Source: Epiperipatus broadwayi (taxonomy: Eukaryota; Onychophora; Udeonychophora; Euonychophora; Peripatidae). Taken from it: a stretch of 64,000 nucleotides of DNA. The notes under the pieces are model-generated. The model saw only the letters and a program-made list of their open reading frames with translations. It did no database searches and had not been told where the DNA came from. Of the stretch, positions 36,391 through 46,435 are shown in pieces. The DNA lies in the NCBI GenBank assembly GCA_028023455.1, contig JAQFVV010000181.1, positions 812,001-876,000 of the forward strand, in the 5' to 3' direction. The position numbers were made by a program, and so were the translations under genes. Position 1 is the first letter of the stretch, and every line of letters starts with the position of its first letter.

Positions 36391-37180
36391 TAAAGATGTG
36401 ACTGGTTGCAAGTTCTCAGAATCATATTATTATCATTATTTACCAAATGGAAAGAGAATTTCTAGAAGTTATTTAATATATCTAAATCATGAAATTCAGT
36501 TTTTTGTTATAATTGTCAATTATTTGGAGATTGTATTACACAACTTATTAATGAATTTGTCTGTAATGACTGGAAACACATGAGTCATATATAACAACTC
36601 GTTTTGTGCATATAAAACTGGATCAAAATATAGCCAATTGAAAATGTAGTTAACTAAAAAATGTATAATCAATTCGTCTCATTAAAAACTATATAAAACT
36701 GAGAAAAAATATTGGCAATTTATTATAGAATGATTAATCTATATAATACAATATTTATCAAGACAATGTTTAGATTTCAGAGGTTCTTCTAAAAATCTTT
36801 TTGAAAATGATAATGGTAACTTTTTAAAACTAATAGAAGCTATCACTAAATCTGATCCAATAGTTGTAGAATGGTTGCATCATGTCCAAACATTACAAAA
36901 AAGAATTGTTGCTCATTATTTAGGTGATCAAATTCAAAATGAAGTCATTCTTATAATTTCAGAAGCTATAACATAAAAAAATAGAAATGGTTAAATAATC
37001 AAAATATTATTCATTAATTCTTAATACTACATCAGACTTGTTATTAGATTTGGTCTTTACAATAATGATACAAATACTGCAGAAATTTATGAACATATTT
37101 TGGGTTTTCAATCTATAACTGACACTAGGTTAAGGATTATTTGAATATATTATACATTTTTAAGATTAATGAATATTAAT

Positions 37181-37468
37181 AAAAATAAGAGTCATAGATC
37201 ACATGACCCTATTCTCTTAAGCTTGTAAGTTATAAACAATGAGGATTGCCAATTCCTCAACAAGCTTTGTGATAAATGTTTAGCCAGAAAAAGCATTTAA
37301 AATATCTCATGTCTGAACCTACCTTGACACCTCTCTGAGGAGTGCCAAAGCACAAAACCATAGTCAGGGGTTTGGGGAGGGGTTCCTGACAGAGATATTT
37401 TAAGTGCTGGCTCTGGCTAAGCATTTATCACAAAGCTTATTGAGGAATTGGCAATCCTTATTGTTTAT
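37181..37468 (+). mobile_element. Palindromic family C hammerhead element, 288 bp, 13-bp target duplication
   Basis: The insertion splits the hAT transposase reading between LMNIN and VSDLH. AATGAATATTAAT occurs at 37168-37180 and again at 37469-37481, a 13-bp exact duplication. Inverted arms run about 37229-37308 and 37390-37470 (TTATAAACAAT ... ATTGTTTATAA; CAAGCTTTGTGATAAATG and its complement). The centre holds one hammerhead. Size and layout match 58818-59102 and the family A copies at 4.6 and 40.6 kb. Confidence 0.88.
37315..37385 (+). ncRNA. Hammerhead ribozyme, family C, G12 mutated
   Basis: Outer helix I GAACC/GGTTC, inner helix ACCTCT/AGGGGT, core CTGAGGA, helix II GTGC-caaa-GCAC, then AAAAC in place of GAAAC, loop CATA, triplet GTC. 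All helices are perfect, yet the general base G12 is A. C11.1-G12 would have been a CpG, and CG to CA is the usual deamination product. Predicted inactive. Confidence 0.72.
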
Positions 37469-38474
37469 AATGAATATTAATGTTTCAGATTTACATGAAC
37501 AAGCATATGGCAATGATACCAATATGTGGAGCAAACATAATGGATTCCAGCAAAAAATTATTAAAATGAATTTAAGAGATTTTTTTATTCCATGTACTGC
37601 TCATGCATTAAATTTGGTAATTAATTATGTGACTAATTTTTTTTTTGAAACTATTAATTTCTTGGGAGTAATACAGAAATTATGCAATTATTTTTCATTA
37701 TTTGTAAAACAGTGTGTTATACTAAAAATATACTATAAATTTAAATTTGAAACAGCTTTCTGCTATTAGATGGGAAAGCAGAATTGAAGCAATAAATCCA
37801 CTTAAAAATAATAAAAAATATATCTGGCTCTTACAAACATTACAACAGATGACACCAAAAATACAGATTCTAGACTTCAGTTTGATAATTTAATTTCAAA
37901 AATTTGCTCATTTAAATTTGTGTATTCTATTCATATTTGATAGAATATATTAATTCTGGTAAATGTTGAAAACAAAATGATGCTGAATCTAACATTTAAT
38001 ATACAAACCATTACTGAAAACCTCACATTTATTACAAACAATTTGAAGAATCTCTGGACCGATCAAATTCAGAAATATGATTGCTTTTGCAACAGATGTA
38101 GTGAACCAATTTGATATCAATTCTGTTTTTCCAGAAATATGAAAAAGAAAAAAAATGGAAAGGTTTGAATACAAAGCATCACAGATACATGATGCTAAAC
38201 AACATTTCAAAATCAAGTTCTTTTTTGCAATTTTAAATTCAGCTATATCATCAATTATTGAGAGATTTATACTGTTAAAGCTGCACTAAGAAGACTTCAA
38301 ACTTATTCACAATATTAATAAAATAAAGGAGTACACTTATCAAGATTTATTAAAACATTGCAAAGATATAGATGTAAAATACTGTGACAATAAAAAATTG
38401 TGCTAATCAAGACATTGAAGGCATGGTTTTATTTGAGGAACTAAAAACCTTATAATGTTTTATAAAAACTATTA

Positions 38475-38760
38475 TGTTTATCATCATCATCAATCATTAT
38501 CAATCTACTGCAAGATGAAGGTCTCTCCAAGTTCAATCCATTTTCTCTGATCTTTAGCTTCTCTTTTCCACATCACCTCTGCACACTTTCTTATTTCATC
38601 CATCCATCTCACATGTGGTCTCTTTCTGGGTCTTTTACAATCTCTTAGAACCCAGTTTAATATTTCAATTGTTCATTTCTTATCACTTTCACAATCAGGG
38701 GATTCTTAGCATCCTTAGAACCACGATTTATTTTTGTCTGTCTCCTTATGCTGTTTTAAA
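38475..38760 (-). mobile_element. RTE LINE 3'-end fragment nested in the hAT relic
   Basis: On the minus strand: RPRKRPHVRWMDEIRKCA then QRKWIELGETFILQ, the standard RTE C-terminus, ending at a (GAT)n tail (plus-strand ATCATCATCATC, 38480-38491). It is 5' truncated, as usual for LINE insertions. It separates the hAT catalytic part from the dimerisation block. Confidence 0.85.
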
Positions 38761-39299
38761 TTTTATATATATATCAAAATAAATTAAGTGAAACTTTTCC
38801 AAATATAGCTGTTATATTGCACATCTACTTAACTTTATCTGTTTCAATAGCTTCTGGAAAAAGAAGTGTTTATAAATTAAAAATTATTTATGATCTACAA
38901 TGAAAAAAGAACGTCTAACTAATTTATCACTTATATCTATTCAAAATGATATTTTAGATACCATAAATATTGGCAATTTAATTAATAATTTAAGAGAATT
39001 GATTTATAAATAAAGGGATGTTTGTAAACAATGTTAATAAGGAATATCTAACTTTAATGAAACGCTTCGTATCTTGTCCATGGCACTGAATTTGATATTT
39101 TTTTTTTAATCGTTTCTGTATTTTGTTGAAAAAAAATTTACTGAATTAATTAAATGTTTTATTTCTGCGTTTTTTTTTCTTGTTAAATAAAATTTTCTAA
39201 AATTATTGTTTTATTTTACAAATTTTATTTTATGGGGGGGGGGGGGCGCTAAAATTCATCTTGCACAAAGGCGCCTCTTACCCACGCGGTAGCACTTGA

Positions 39300-40600
39300 C
39301 ATATGTTGTTGTAAACGTGTATTTATTTTTTAATTATTGAATTAATTAATTAATTATAAGTTTTTATAAAGTTTTAATAAGAAAATAATTTATTTTAAAA
39401 AAAAAAAGTAAGTAAGAGATTAACAGTTGATTGGCTAAAGCATTTAAAAAGATTGTTAATCTACAAAAGCGGTTTGTTTCATCAAATAAGAAAATAATTT
39501 TTAATTTTCGGATTTCATTTAGCTATATTTATTGAGAAAAATTAGACATAAAGTTGAAATATTAATAACATCTGTGTAGGCAAGTAATTGCATTGTTTTT
39601 ATTTATATATATTTCCTTAATTAATATTGTTTTTATTATTTTTATATATGAGGGTTTTTTTTATCTTCGTTGATGATCAAGTAAGTTATCTCTAGCTTTA
39701 GATTTAGAAAAACATTTTGCATTTTTTTTTCCTTTTCTTAAAAAAAAAAACAACAAAAAAACACTTCTTCTAGGTAAAATAATATTTTAACTTTTAAAAT
39801 CTGGATTAATGTCAATTCCATTATATATTTTTTCTGCATCATTGTTTACTAGTTAGTCTTCAAAAGAGACAATAGGCTTTCATCTTTTTCTGCTCTTTTT
39901 GATTGAATTTCAATTTGAACAGATTAAAGGTCGATTTAATGATTATATGTTTCTTTTTTAAGCTAATTAAATTCCACAAAATTTTAACGGTTAGGAAAAA
40001 AGCCTTTTATTATTACAATTCTCAATTTTAAATTCTCATAAAATATTTTATAAGAAAATACTGTTTTAACTAATATACACAAACCAAAGAATCAGAAAAA
40101 ACTATTATATGTAATAATAGTTGGTGTTTTTAATTCAAACGCTATAATAGTTTACTTTTATATGCGTGTTATATTAAGTAAGTATATTACAGTATTATTA
40201 TTTTAAAATGTTCAAATACTGGTAAAAAGCACTTATAAAAATTCCTACAATTTCTTTTTTCTATGATAGGCATACTGCTATTTAAAATTCAAACTTTAGT
40301 AATAAATCTCATTCAAAATTTCTATATTGATCTTATCATTCGGAATGAATTATCTCTACCTAAGCCTTTAGCACTAGCAAATGAATTACATAAAAGAGCA
40401 ATTCAATCAAGATAGACACTAAATGAATCTCCCAGGATTATTGCTCTAAGAACCTGGGAATCACTAAGAAAATATCTTGCAATAAAAAAAAAAAAACATA
40501 TATATTTAAATAAACCTCATATATGGACTAGGCATTAAATTCGTTGAACTCTAGATGAAATCCTTACAAATATAGTTCATGCTGCAATTAAAATGTAAAA
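39300..40600. other. AT-rich non-coding DNA
   Basis: Nothing recognised beyond homopolymer runs. Confidence 0.5.
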
Positions 40601-40639
40601 GAATATCATCTCTGGATATAACATGAAAATACCAATCTA

Positions 40640-40925
40640 AACATCATATGATCATTATCTCTTATACTAGCACATAATTGTTAATAAACAAGGCAAAACT
40701 CTCCATACAGTAGTGCCACCCTGTGCCAACCAGAGTAATCAATGGATGCCAGAAGGCTTGTGCATAAAATCCCTATCACTGATGAAGGCCACAAGCCAGA
40801 AACTAGTCTGGGGATATTGGATGAGTAGGCACTAGATAGGGGTTTTATGCACAAGCCTTCTGGCATCCATTGATTACTCTGGTTGGCACAGGTGACACTA
40901 CTGTATGGAGAGTTTTGCCTTGTTT
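40640..40925 (+). mobile_element. Palindromic family A hammerhead element, 286 bp, 13-bp target duplication
   Basis: Exact AAATACCAATCTA duplications at 40627-40639 and 40926-40938. Left arm (40684-40772) and right arm (40830-40918) are almost perfect inverted copies; between them lies a hammerhead core. Open frames over this segment on both strands are products of the palindrome, not genes. Confidence 0.88.
40779..40808 (+). ncRNA. Hammerhead core, family A, helix I arm replaced
   Basis: CTGATGA, GGC-cacaa-GCC, GAAAC, TA, GTC are intact, but the 5' strand of helix I is gone: the inverted arm joins directly (CCCTATCA) where ATCCAA...TCCTCA should be. Only the first three or four bases can still pair with TGGGG. 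Likely weak, unless the long palindrome folds so as to supply an alternative helix. Confidence 0.68.
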
Positions 40926-40939
40926 AAATACCAATCTAC

Positions 40940-42290
40940 ACTACAAAAACAAATTTCAGTTTAAAGAAAACTTTTCCTATTGTCATTATCTTGAAACATC
41001 AAATGATAACATAACCTTTATTGCAGTGGATTCACACAGAAATGTGTACCAATGCCAAGCTCATGTCATCCATGTGTGCACTGCATTCCTTTATTTACAA
41101 TTAAAATATGGTCAAATTTAGCTAACTTCTTCTCTAAAGACGTACACACTATATATAATGTATATGCAATAATATTCATTGCATATAAAAAAATCAAGAA
41201 AACGTTTCTGAATTGACCAACATGCATCCTATATCAAGGAGTTCATTAGGAATAAAATTATTAGCATCAGTGGTCAAAGATAAATTACAACCATGCATAT
41301 TGTTTACACTATCAAAGATATAATTCGCAAAAAAAAAATTCACCAACACATCAAGCTAGTTTTCTATTTAAGACTATAACAAACATAATGAGGGGGAAAA
41401 CATGCAAACCCATAGTAGTCCAATTAGACTTTAAATCTCCTTTTGGTCTGATCACAGTCAGCCTTCTCATTAATAGATTGGCAGATATAAAGGACCAAAT
41501 AAATTTTGTATGGCAACACAATTTTACTAATTTAGAACCTAATCAAAAAATTATTAAATACTTTCCAAAAATCAAGTGGCTATCAAGAAATAAAAAATAA
41601 TATATAGTAGAGAGATTTTATACAGAGATAAAACTTGCATGACATTCAGTAGAAGAATTAAAAGGAATAAATTAAGTGAAAACAAAAAAAGAGATGAAAT
41701 AATAATAAAAGCACCAAGAGCATGTAAATAAAAATCAAATGAGAACAAACAAAAATTCAAACCTCTACTAATGATTAGAATAAAAAAATGGAGAAATATA
41801 GAAGTAAGTATTAATGGTTTAAAATGAGATGGTTACTAGAATCCAAAAAGTGGAAATGGATTAAATGAAAAGAGTAATTGCAGAAGTGAATCAAATCATG
41901 GCAGAAACAAACACTAAGAATGAAAAATGGATGCAGTAAAAAAAACAGTTCATAAGCATAAAAACAAAAAACACTATATTGAGAAATTATAGAGCAGTAG
42001 GTTGAAATAGTTAACCAGTTTCTAAACAAATGGTTTTAGAGAGACACAGAACCCCTATCCTATAAAATTATAAATACTGGAGATTTCACTAATAATTAAT
42101 TAGAAGATAAAAAGTGGTAATTGCTTATAATTATTTTAAGGAAGCATCCAAAGAGTAATGAAACTACTTAATCAAAAAGCCCAACTCTCTTTCCAAATAC
42201 AAAATGGTCAGATTAATTTCTTCAGAGAATGTCATATAAAAATATAAAATTGGAGATAACTGAAATACAGACTTATTATATACCAGTATA
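40940..42290. other. AT-rich DNA, no gene recognised
   Basis: The open frames near 41388-41600 and 41811-42029 have no recognised motifs. Probably old transposon sequence. Confidence 0.45.
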
Positions 42291-42299
42291 AATAGATGT

Positions 42300-42480
42300 A
42301 ATATATAGGATATATGAGCACAGAATTTCACATGATACACCAAGTTCCACTCTATCTCATAACACTGATACACTTAAACACATATATGTTGAAAAGATAA
42401 ATAATCACCAATATATGTATTTCAAGCTAAATCAGCAATCATCAGTTGGTCCAGATTATCATCTCTACACATATATGCTA
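42300..42480 (-). repeat. Family E repeat with degenerate SINE-like flank
   Basis: Matches 12650-12790 in the words ACACATATATGTTGAAAAGATAAATAATCACCA-like and the hammerhead. The tRNA-like head of the 12.6-kb copy is no longer recognisable here. Confidence 0.55.
42408..42449 (-). ncRNA. Hammerhead ribozyme, family E copy 4
   Basis: On the minus strand: CCAA, CTGATGA, helix II TTGCTG-att-TAGCTT (mismatched at the base), GAAAT, ACAT, ATA, TTGG, with outer helix ATAATC/GATTAT. Core residues are all present. Confidence 0.6.
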
Positions 42481-42489
42481 AAAGTGCTG

Positions 42490-43300
42490 AGATGTATATT
42501 AAGATAGAGAATCTTCATACTTTAATAGACAGGCTTCAATCCACTCCACCCTCCAACTCTTCAACCATCCATCCAATTGAAAATCTGATGATGGAATGCT
42601 CAAAGGCCACCCTGAGGCTGAGATTCTCATCACACCCACATTGACCTAAAGTCTCATGTACAAGACATAAACCATTTAATACATATACAAAGAATGGGCA
42701 GACATCTTTACTATGTAATAACTGAAATACAGACTTATTATCTACCTGTATCAATATATGAGATGGAGATCAATATTTTCACAAGAACAAATCCATTCAT
42801 TTCAATTAAAAAAAAGAGGAAGAAAAGAGAGAGTGTAGGAATTCAAGTGAAACAAGTATAAAAAGATAAGGTTGTTAAAACCAACCAAAAGAAACTAATC
42901 ACTGTATTATAATCCAGAACATATCATAATCACATAGTACCAACTGGTTGAAATTTCCAGAACAGTAGATGAAATAAAACTATTAAAACAGCCAAGAAAG
43001 TCAAGAAACATGCTAGGAAGTTCCTAACATCAAAACTCTGGATCTGAAAAGGGAATGATAACTAGAGAAAGGATTAGTAATATAATTACCCAACTTAATT
43101 GGCAAATAATGCATCAAACTGTCTGAAAACTAAGTTACTTAAAAAACTGATCACCATAAATCCATGAACTGATTAAAAAATCAAAAATTTCTTAAAGCTG
43201 AAGAATGGTATATAAAAATAATAATGTTACTCATATAGGAAGTCATACTACAATTTGCCTTTATACATAAGATCAGCAGATTATGACAAAGACCAATTAA
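42490..43300. other. AT-rich DNA, no gene recognised
   Basis: A stretch at 42537-42670 is less AT-rich (TCCACTCCACCCTCC...). No family identified. Confidence 0.4.
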
Positions 43301-43321
43301 TCTACAATAGGAAAAAACATT

Positions 43322-43505
43322 CAAATACCATGCTAGTACTGTCACTGGTCATGCCAGCAGACCTGAAGAAGAGGGGACAATAATACCTCTTGAAACATTG
43401 TGCATCATACTAACAGTTGAATGTATTTGGAAAATTTAAATAAAGTTAAATTTTTCTAAAAACATTGAATGCTCATATTAGATGATGGAAATAATCCAAT
43501 ATAAA
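43322..43505 (+). mobile_element. SINE body fragment, no tRNA head
   Basis: Aligns with 30710-30896 (CATGCTAGTACTG, TGGTCATGCCAG, GTTGAATGTATTTGG, TTAGATGATGGAAATAATCC). The head with A and B boxes is absent. It ends against a TA tract. Confidence 0.8.
43363..43402 (+). ncRNA. Hammerhead-like motif in SINE body, family F second copy
   Basis: CTGAAGA, stem AGAGG...CCTCT, T, GAAAC, loop ATT, GTG. Helix III pair is C-G versus T-A in the 30.7-kb copy, a compensatory change; position 17 is again G. Confidence 0.38.
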
Positions 43506-43884
43506 TATATATATATATATATTGATGATGTTTGCTTCCGCTTTGTTTTTTTTTAATTTAATGAAAGTACTTCTGCAGATTTAAGGATTATTTATAGTAG
43601 TTTATTACCGTTAAATTTATTATTTTTAATTATAATTACAATTTTGTTTTAATTAATGGACATTTTAGTTATATTATATATATATTAAATGTAATAGTAC
43701 ACAACCTTTTATAGAAAATATTATATATAAAAACATAAATAATTAACGGTATACTGTTAATTATTTATATTTATATATATATGTCATAAAGGTTTTTAAT
43801 TATATAAATATATATAACGAAACTTAAATATATTCCAAACAACGGTAAACAATTTATAATATTATATAAATAAAAACTCATAAA

Positions 43885-43925
43885 GAAATATTTTTGATTA
43901 TATTCATAATCATTTTCAACTCAAC
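43885..43925 (-). ncRNA. Family D hammerhead-like motif, left arm
   Basis: On the minus strand: TTGAAAA, helix GATTA-tgaata-TAATC, AAAA where other copies have GAAA, TA, TTTC. G12 has become A at what was a CpG. Confidence 0.55.
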
Positions 43926-44299
43926 TTTCAAAATGGAATCATCTATTACCAACCGGAAACACATGTCAATTTAAATATCCCACAATTCATTAATCCTAAC
44001 ATTTGCTGACTGTCTGTTTATTATCGTATTTTTATACCTACTAATAAAAACTGCCTCTTTAATTTTTCTTTTTTCATTATCTCTCTCTTGGCCTAAATCT
44101 CTCTCTTGGCCTAAAATTTTTATTTTATTTAGGCCAAGAGAGAGATAATGAAAAAAGAAAAATTAAAGAGGCAGTTTTTATTAGTAGGTATAAAAATACG
44201 ATAATAAACAGACAGTCAGCAAATGTTAGGATTAATGAATTATGGGATATTTAAATCAACATGTGTTTCCAGTTGATAATTGATGATTCCATTTTGAAA

Positions 44300-44340
44300 G
44301 TTGAGTTGAAAATGATTATGAATATAATCGAAAATAATAA
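44300..44340 (+). ncRNA. Family D hammerhead-like motif, right arm
   Basis: TTGAAAA, GATTA-tgaata-TAATC, GAAAATAATA. Stem and GAAA are kept, but the helix III closing strand (TTTC elsewhere) is altered. Confidence 0.5.
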
Positions 44341-44469
44341 ATTGTTTACCATTGTTTGGAATATATTTAAGTTTCGTTATTGTATTATTAATATTAGCAG
44401 ACATTTATTTTGTTTTAATATATATATATATTGTAATGGATGTTTAAAAACACCATTACAAAGTTGAAG

Positions 44470-46385
44470 TATTGCAGGGCTAAAAATAATTTTATAAATG
44501 TTCGATTTTCTTTATAAAACTTGATTTTGCCATTTTTTTTTTGTTTGTACAAATATATATGTACGTATGTGGGAATTATATTTTAATACCACAGCTATAG
44601 TTGGTTTTTAATTTTGGGGGAAAAAAAAAAAACTAAGATTACTTTTTTTTTTTTAATTTATGTAAAAGTAAATTGTATAAATAAATTGCTTTTCAGAATT
44701 GGGATTTATATTGATAAGAATAATTAAAAAGAAAGAAAACAAAGAGAAAAGAATTTTTCATTAGTTAATTCCTAGATCTCTAAAAGGCAATTTATTTTTA
44801 TTAATTAGATAACTATTGTTAACTAGATAGAGAATTTTATAAATTTTAATTAAAAAGAAAAAGTTTTGTAATTAGTTCAGATACTAGATATGATTCAACT
44901 ATAACAGGCTTAATCAGGCCATTGTATTATCTTTCAATAACTCTGGGATACTTGCATCAGCTAAGAGGATACAGACACCAACTCTGAAGGAGAATTGCAC
45001 AAACTCTGATACTGGCACAACTTCTGATACTTAGAAAAACTATTCCTGTAAAACTAGGAGAGAACAATTTCTGCATATTCTGAAAGCAAAGCCGATTTGG
45101 CAATTCTGTTTAAAATGAATGCTAAATCTACAGCAAGAATATTTTCTCCTACCATGATGTGCTAAGCTTCTCGGCAGGACAGGTTTGGACATTTTGTGTC
45201 TCCATTAACTACCTATAATGCCATAAAAACTCGGCTACAAAGAAACCACTAATCGACTCACCCAAGCCTACCATCAGGGAATCCAGATTAATGGACCATA
45301 TTCAAGAAGTCTAGTGCACTAGCATTTAACTAAATTATTAAGGTACCTTGTGTTCCACAATTTAAATAATTTTGTTGTCTTGGATTTGTTTTCTTTTTTA
45401 AATATAGATGTTTTTCAAATTTTATATTATGTAATTCGGTTTCTGTGTGTTTGATTTTTTTTTCTTTTTAACGAGTGCTAGTTTTAAACCAGTCACTGTC
45501 CATCCCATTTAAGTCTTAGTAAGTAAGGTAGTATAAAGTTATATGTAATCTCATATTCCTTTTTATTATTTAGAGCAGTCTGAATATTACAGACTATTTT
45601 AATTAACTTCTGGCTCATGACCCATTTTATTATTAGTTCTACTTATGTTGAGAAACTATAATTATTTTCAATAGACTATTATGAAATATAATAGTCATTA
45701 GTTTTATTTCGAACTTCCAATTTGTTTATTAGGGGCACATACGGTCATTATAACTTTTCAATAGGTAGATCATGAGCTCCTTCCCTGTACCACTGTGAGG
45801 GAGATCAATCGATTGAAAGTAATAACTTTCAACACCCTATTTTGTTTCTTAAAGTTAATGTTTTGGAAGTTACCTTCGCATTTCTTCTGTTTTGACATAA
45901 GCTCGCATAAATCTTGAATACAGAGATCCAGTCTTTTCATAATTATGGGTTATAAGCAGGAAGCTAACCTCCCTTGGCTTGTGTGAGATCACTGTATACT
46001 AACTAATACTTCTGCTACTGTCAGTATTTTGCACTCTTTCATGCACAGGAAATCGCTCTGTAAGCCATATAAAATATTTTAGTTTTTTTTTTTAACGAAC
46101 GTACAATTAGTATGTTTTGAGTGGATTTCAAAATTTGTTATTTAGAATTGCTTATTTAACCATGCTACTAATAAAATATTTATTCATTTTTACTTAGTTG
46201 ATTTTGTTTTCTGTTGCTACCTTTCCAACTTTCTGAACAAAACGTAAGTTCTCATTTGCTTGATTGAGCTAGTCCAGTGCATTTGGTTCGCATATCCTGT
46301 CCACCCTTAAAATAAATGTTTAGTTCCAATTTTCAGACTAATGGCACCCTGGTGGTCAGTAGGTGTGAATCCTAAAGCTTTCATC
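44470..46385. other. AT-rich DNA, no gene recognised
   Basis: Segment 44890-45340 is less AT-rich and contains phrases such as CTCTGATACTGGCAC and CTTCTGATACTTAG; no family recognised. 45.7-46.3 kb likewise. Confidence 0.45.
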
Positions 46386-46389
46386 TGGG

Positions 46390-46390
<1 letters not shown>

Positions 46391-46435
<45 letters not shown>

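Larger units (their letters stand above)
36395..39290 (+). pseudogene. hAT-family transposase relic (ZMYM/DUF4371 type)
   Basis: Fragments appear in the order of a complete transposase. 36.44-36.54 kb is the LPNGKRISRS start of the zinc-finger-like N-terminal region. 36.74-36.98 kb reads FRGSSKNLFENDNGNFLKLI and HYLGDQIQNEVI, the DUF4371 RNase H-like start. 37404-37769 carries QAYGNDTNMW and PCTAHALNLVIN, matching the conserved GYDNGANM and CxAHxLNLVV blocks. 37.77-38.3 kb is RWESRIEAINPLKN onward. About 38.79-39.0 kb gives LSVSIASGKRSVYKLKIIYD, the hAT C-terminal dimerisation block (SVASAERSFSKLKLIK). The GGGGCGC...CTTGCAC...GGCGCC segment at 39232-39276 may be the 3' end. Stops, frameshifts and two nested insertions make it dead. 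Confidence 0.78.
43816..44385. repeat. Palindrome containing PLE 3' coding ends and two family D motifs
   Basis: Left arm and right arm are inverted copies around about 44110, for example CGAAACTTAAATATATTCC (43817) against GGAATATATTTAAGTTTCG (44358). On the right arm the plus strand reads NRQSANVRINELWD-like sequence near 44208-44250, the C-terminal tail of Penelope-like GIY-YIG proteins. The plus-strand tail is followed by a family D hammerhead-like motif, so the layout is two PLE 3' ends joined tail-outward. Confidence 0.75.

Noticed and set aside
37989-38216. Minus-strand frame within the hAT relic
   Set aside because: The plus strand gives hAT-like residues (VNQFDIN, KASQIHDAKQHFKIKFF); the minus frame is its shadow.
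40681-41121. Opposed open frames at 40681-40866 (minus) and 40870-41121 (plus) with similar starts
   Set aside because: They are translations of the two arms of the family A palindrome; the DNA is explained by the inverted repeat and target duplications, not by protein.
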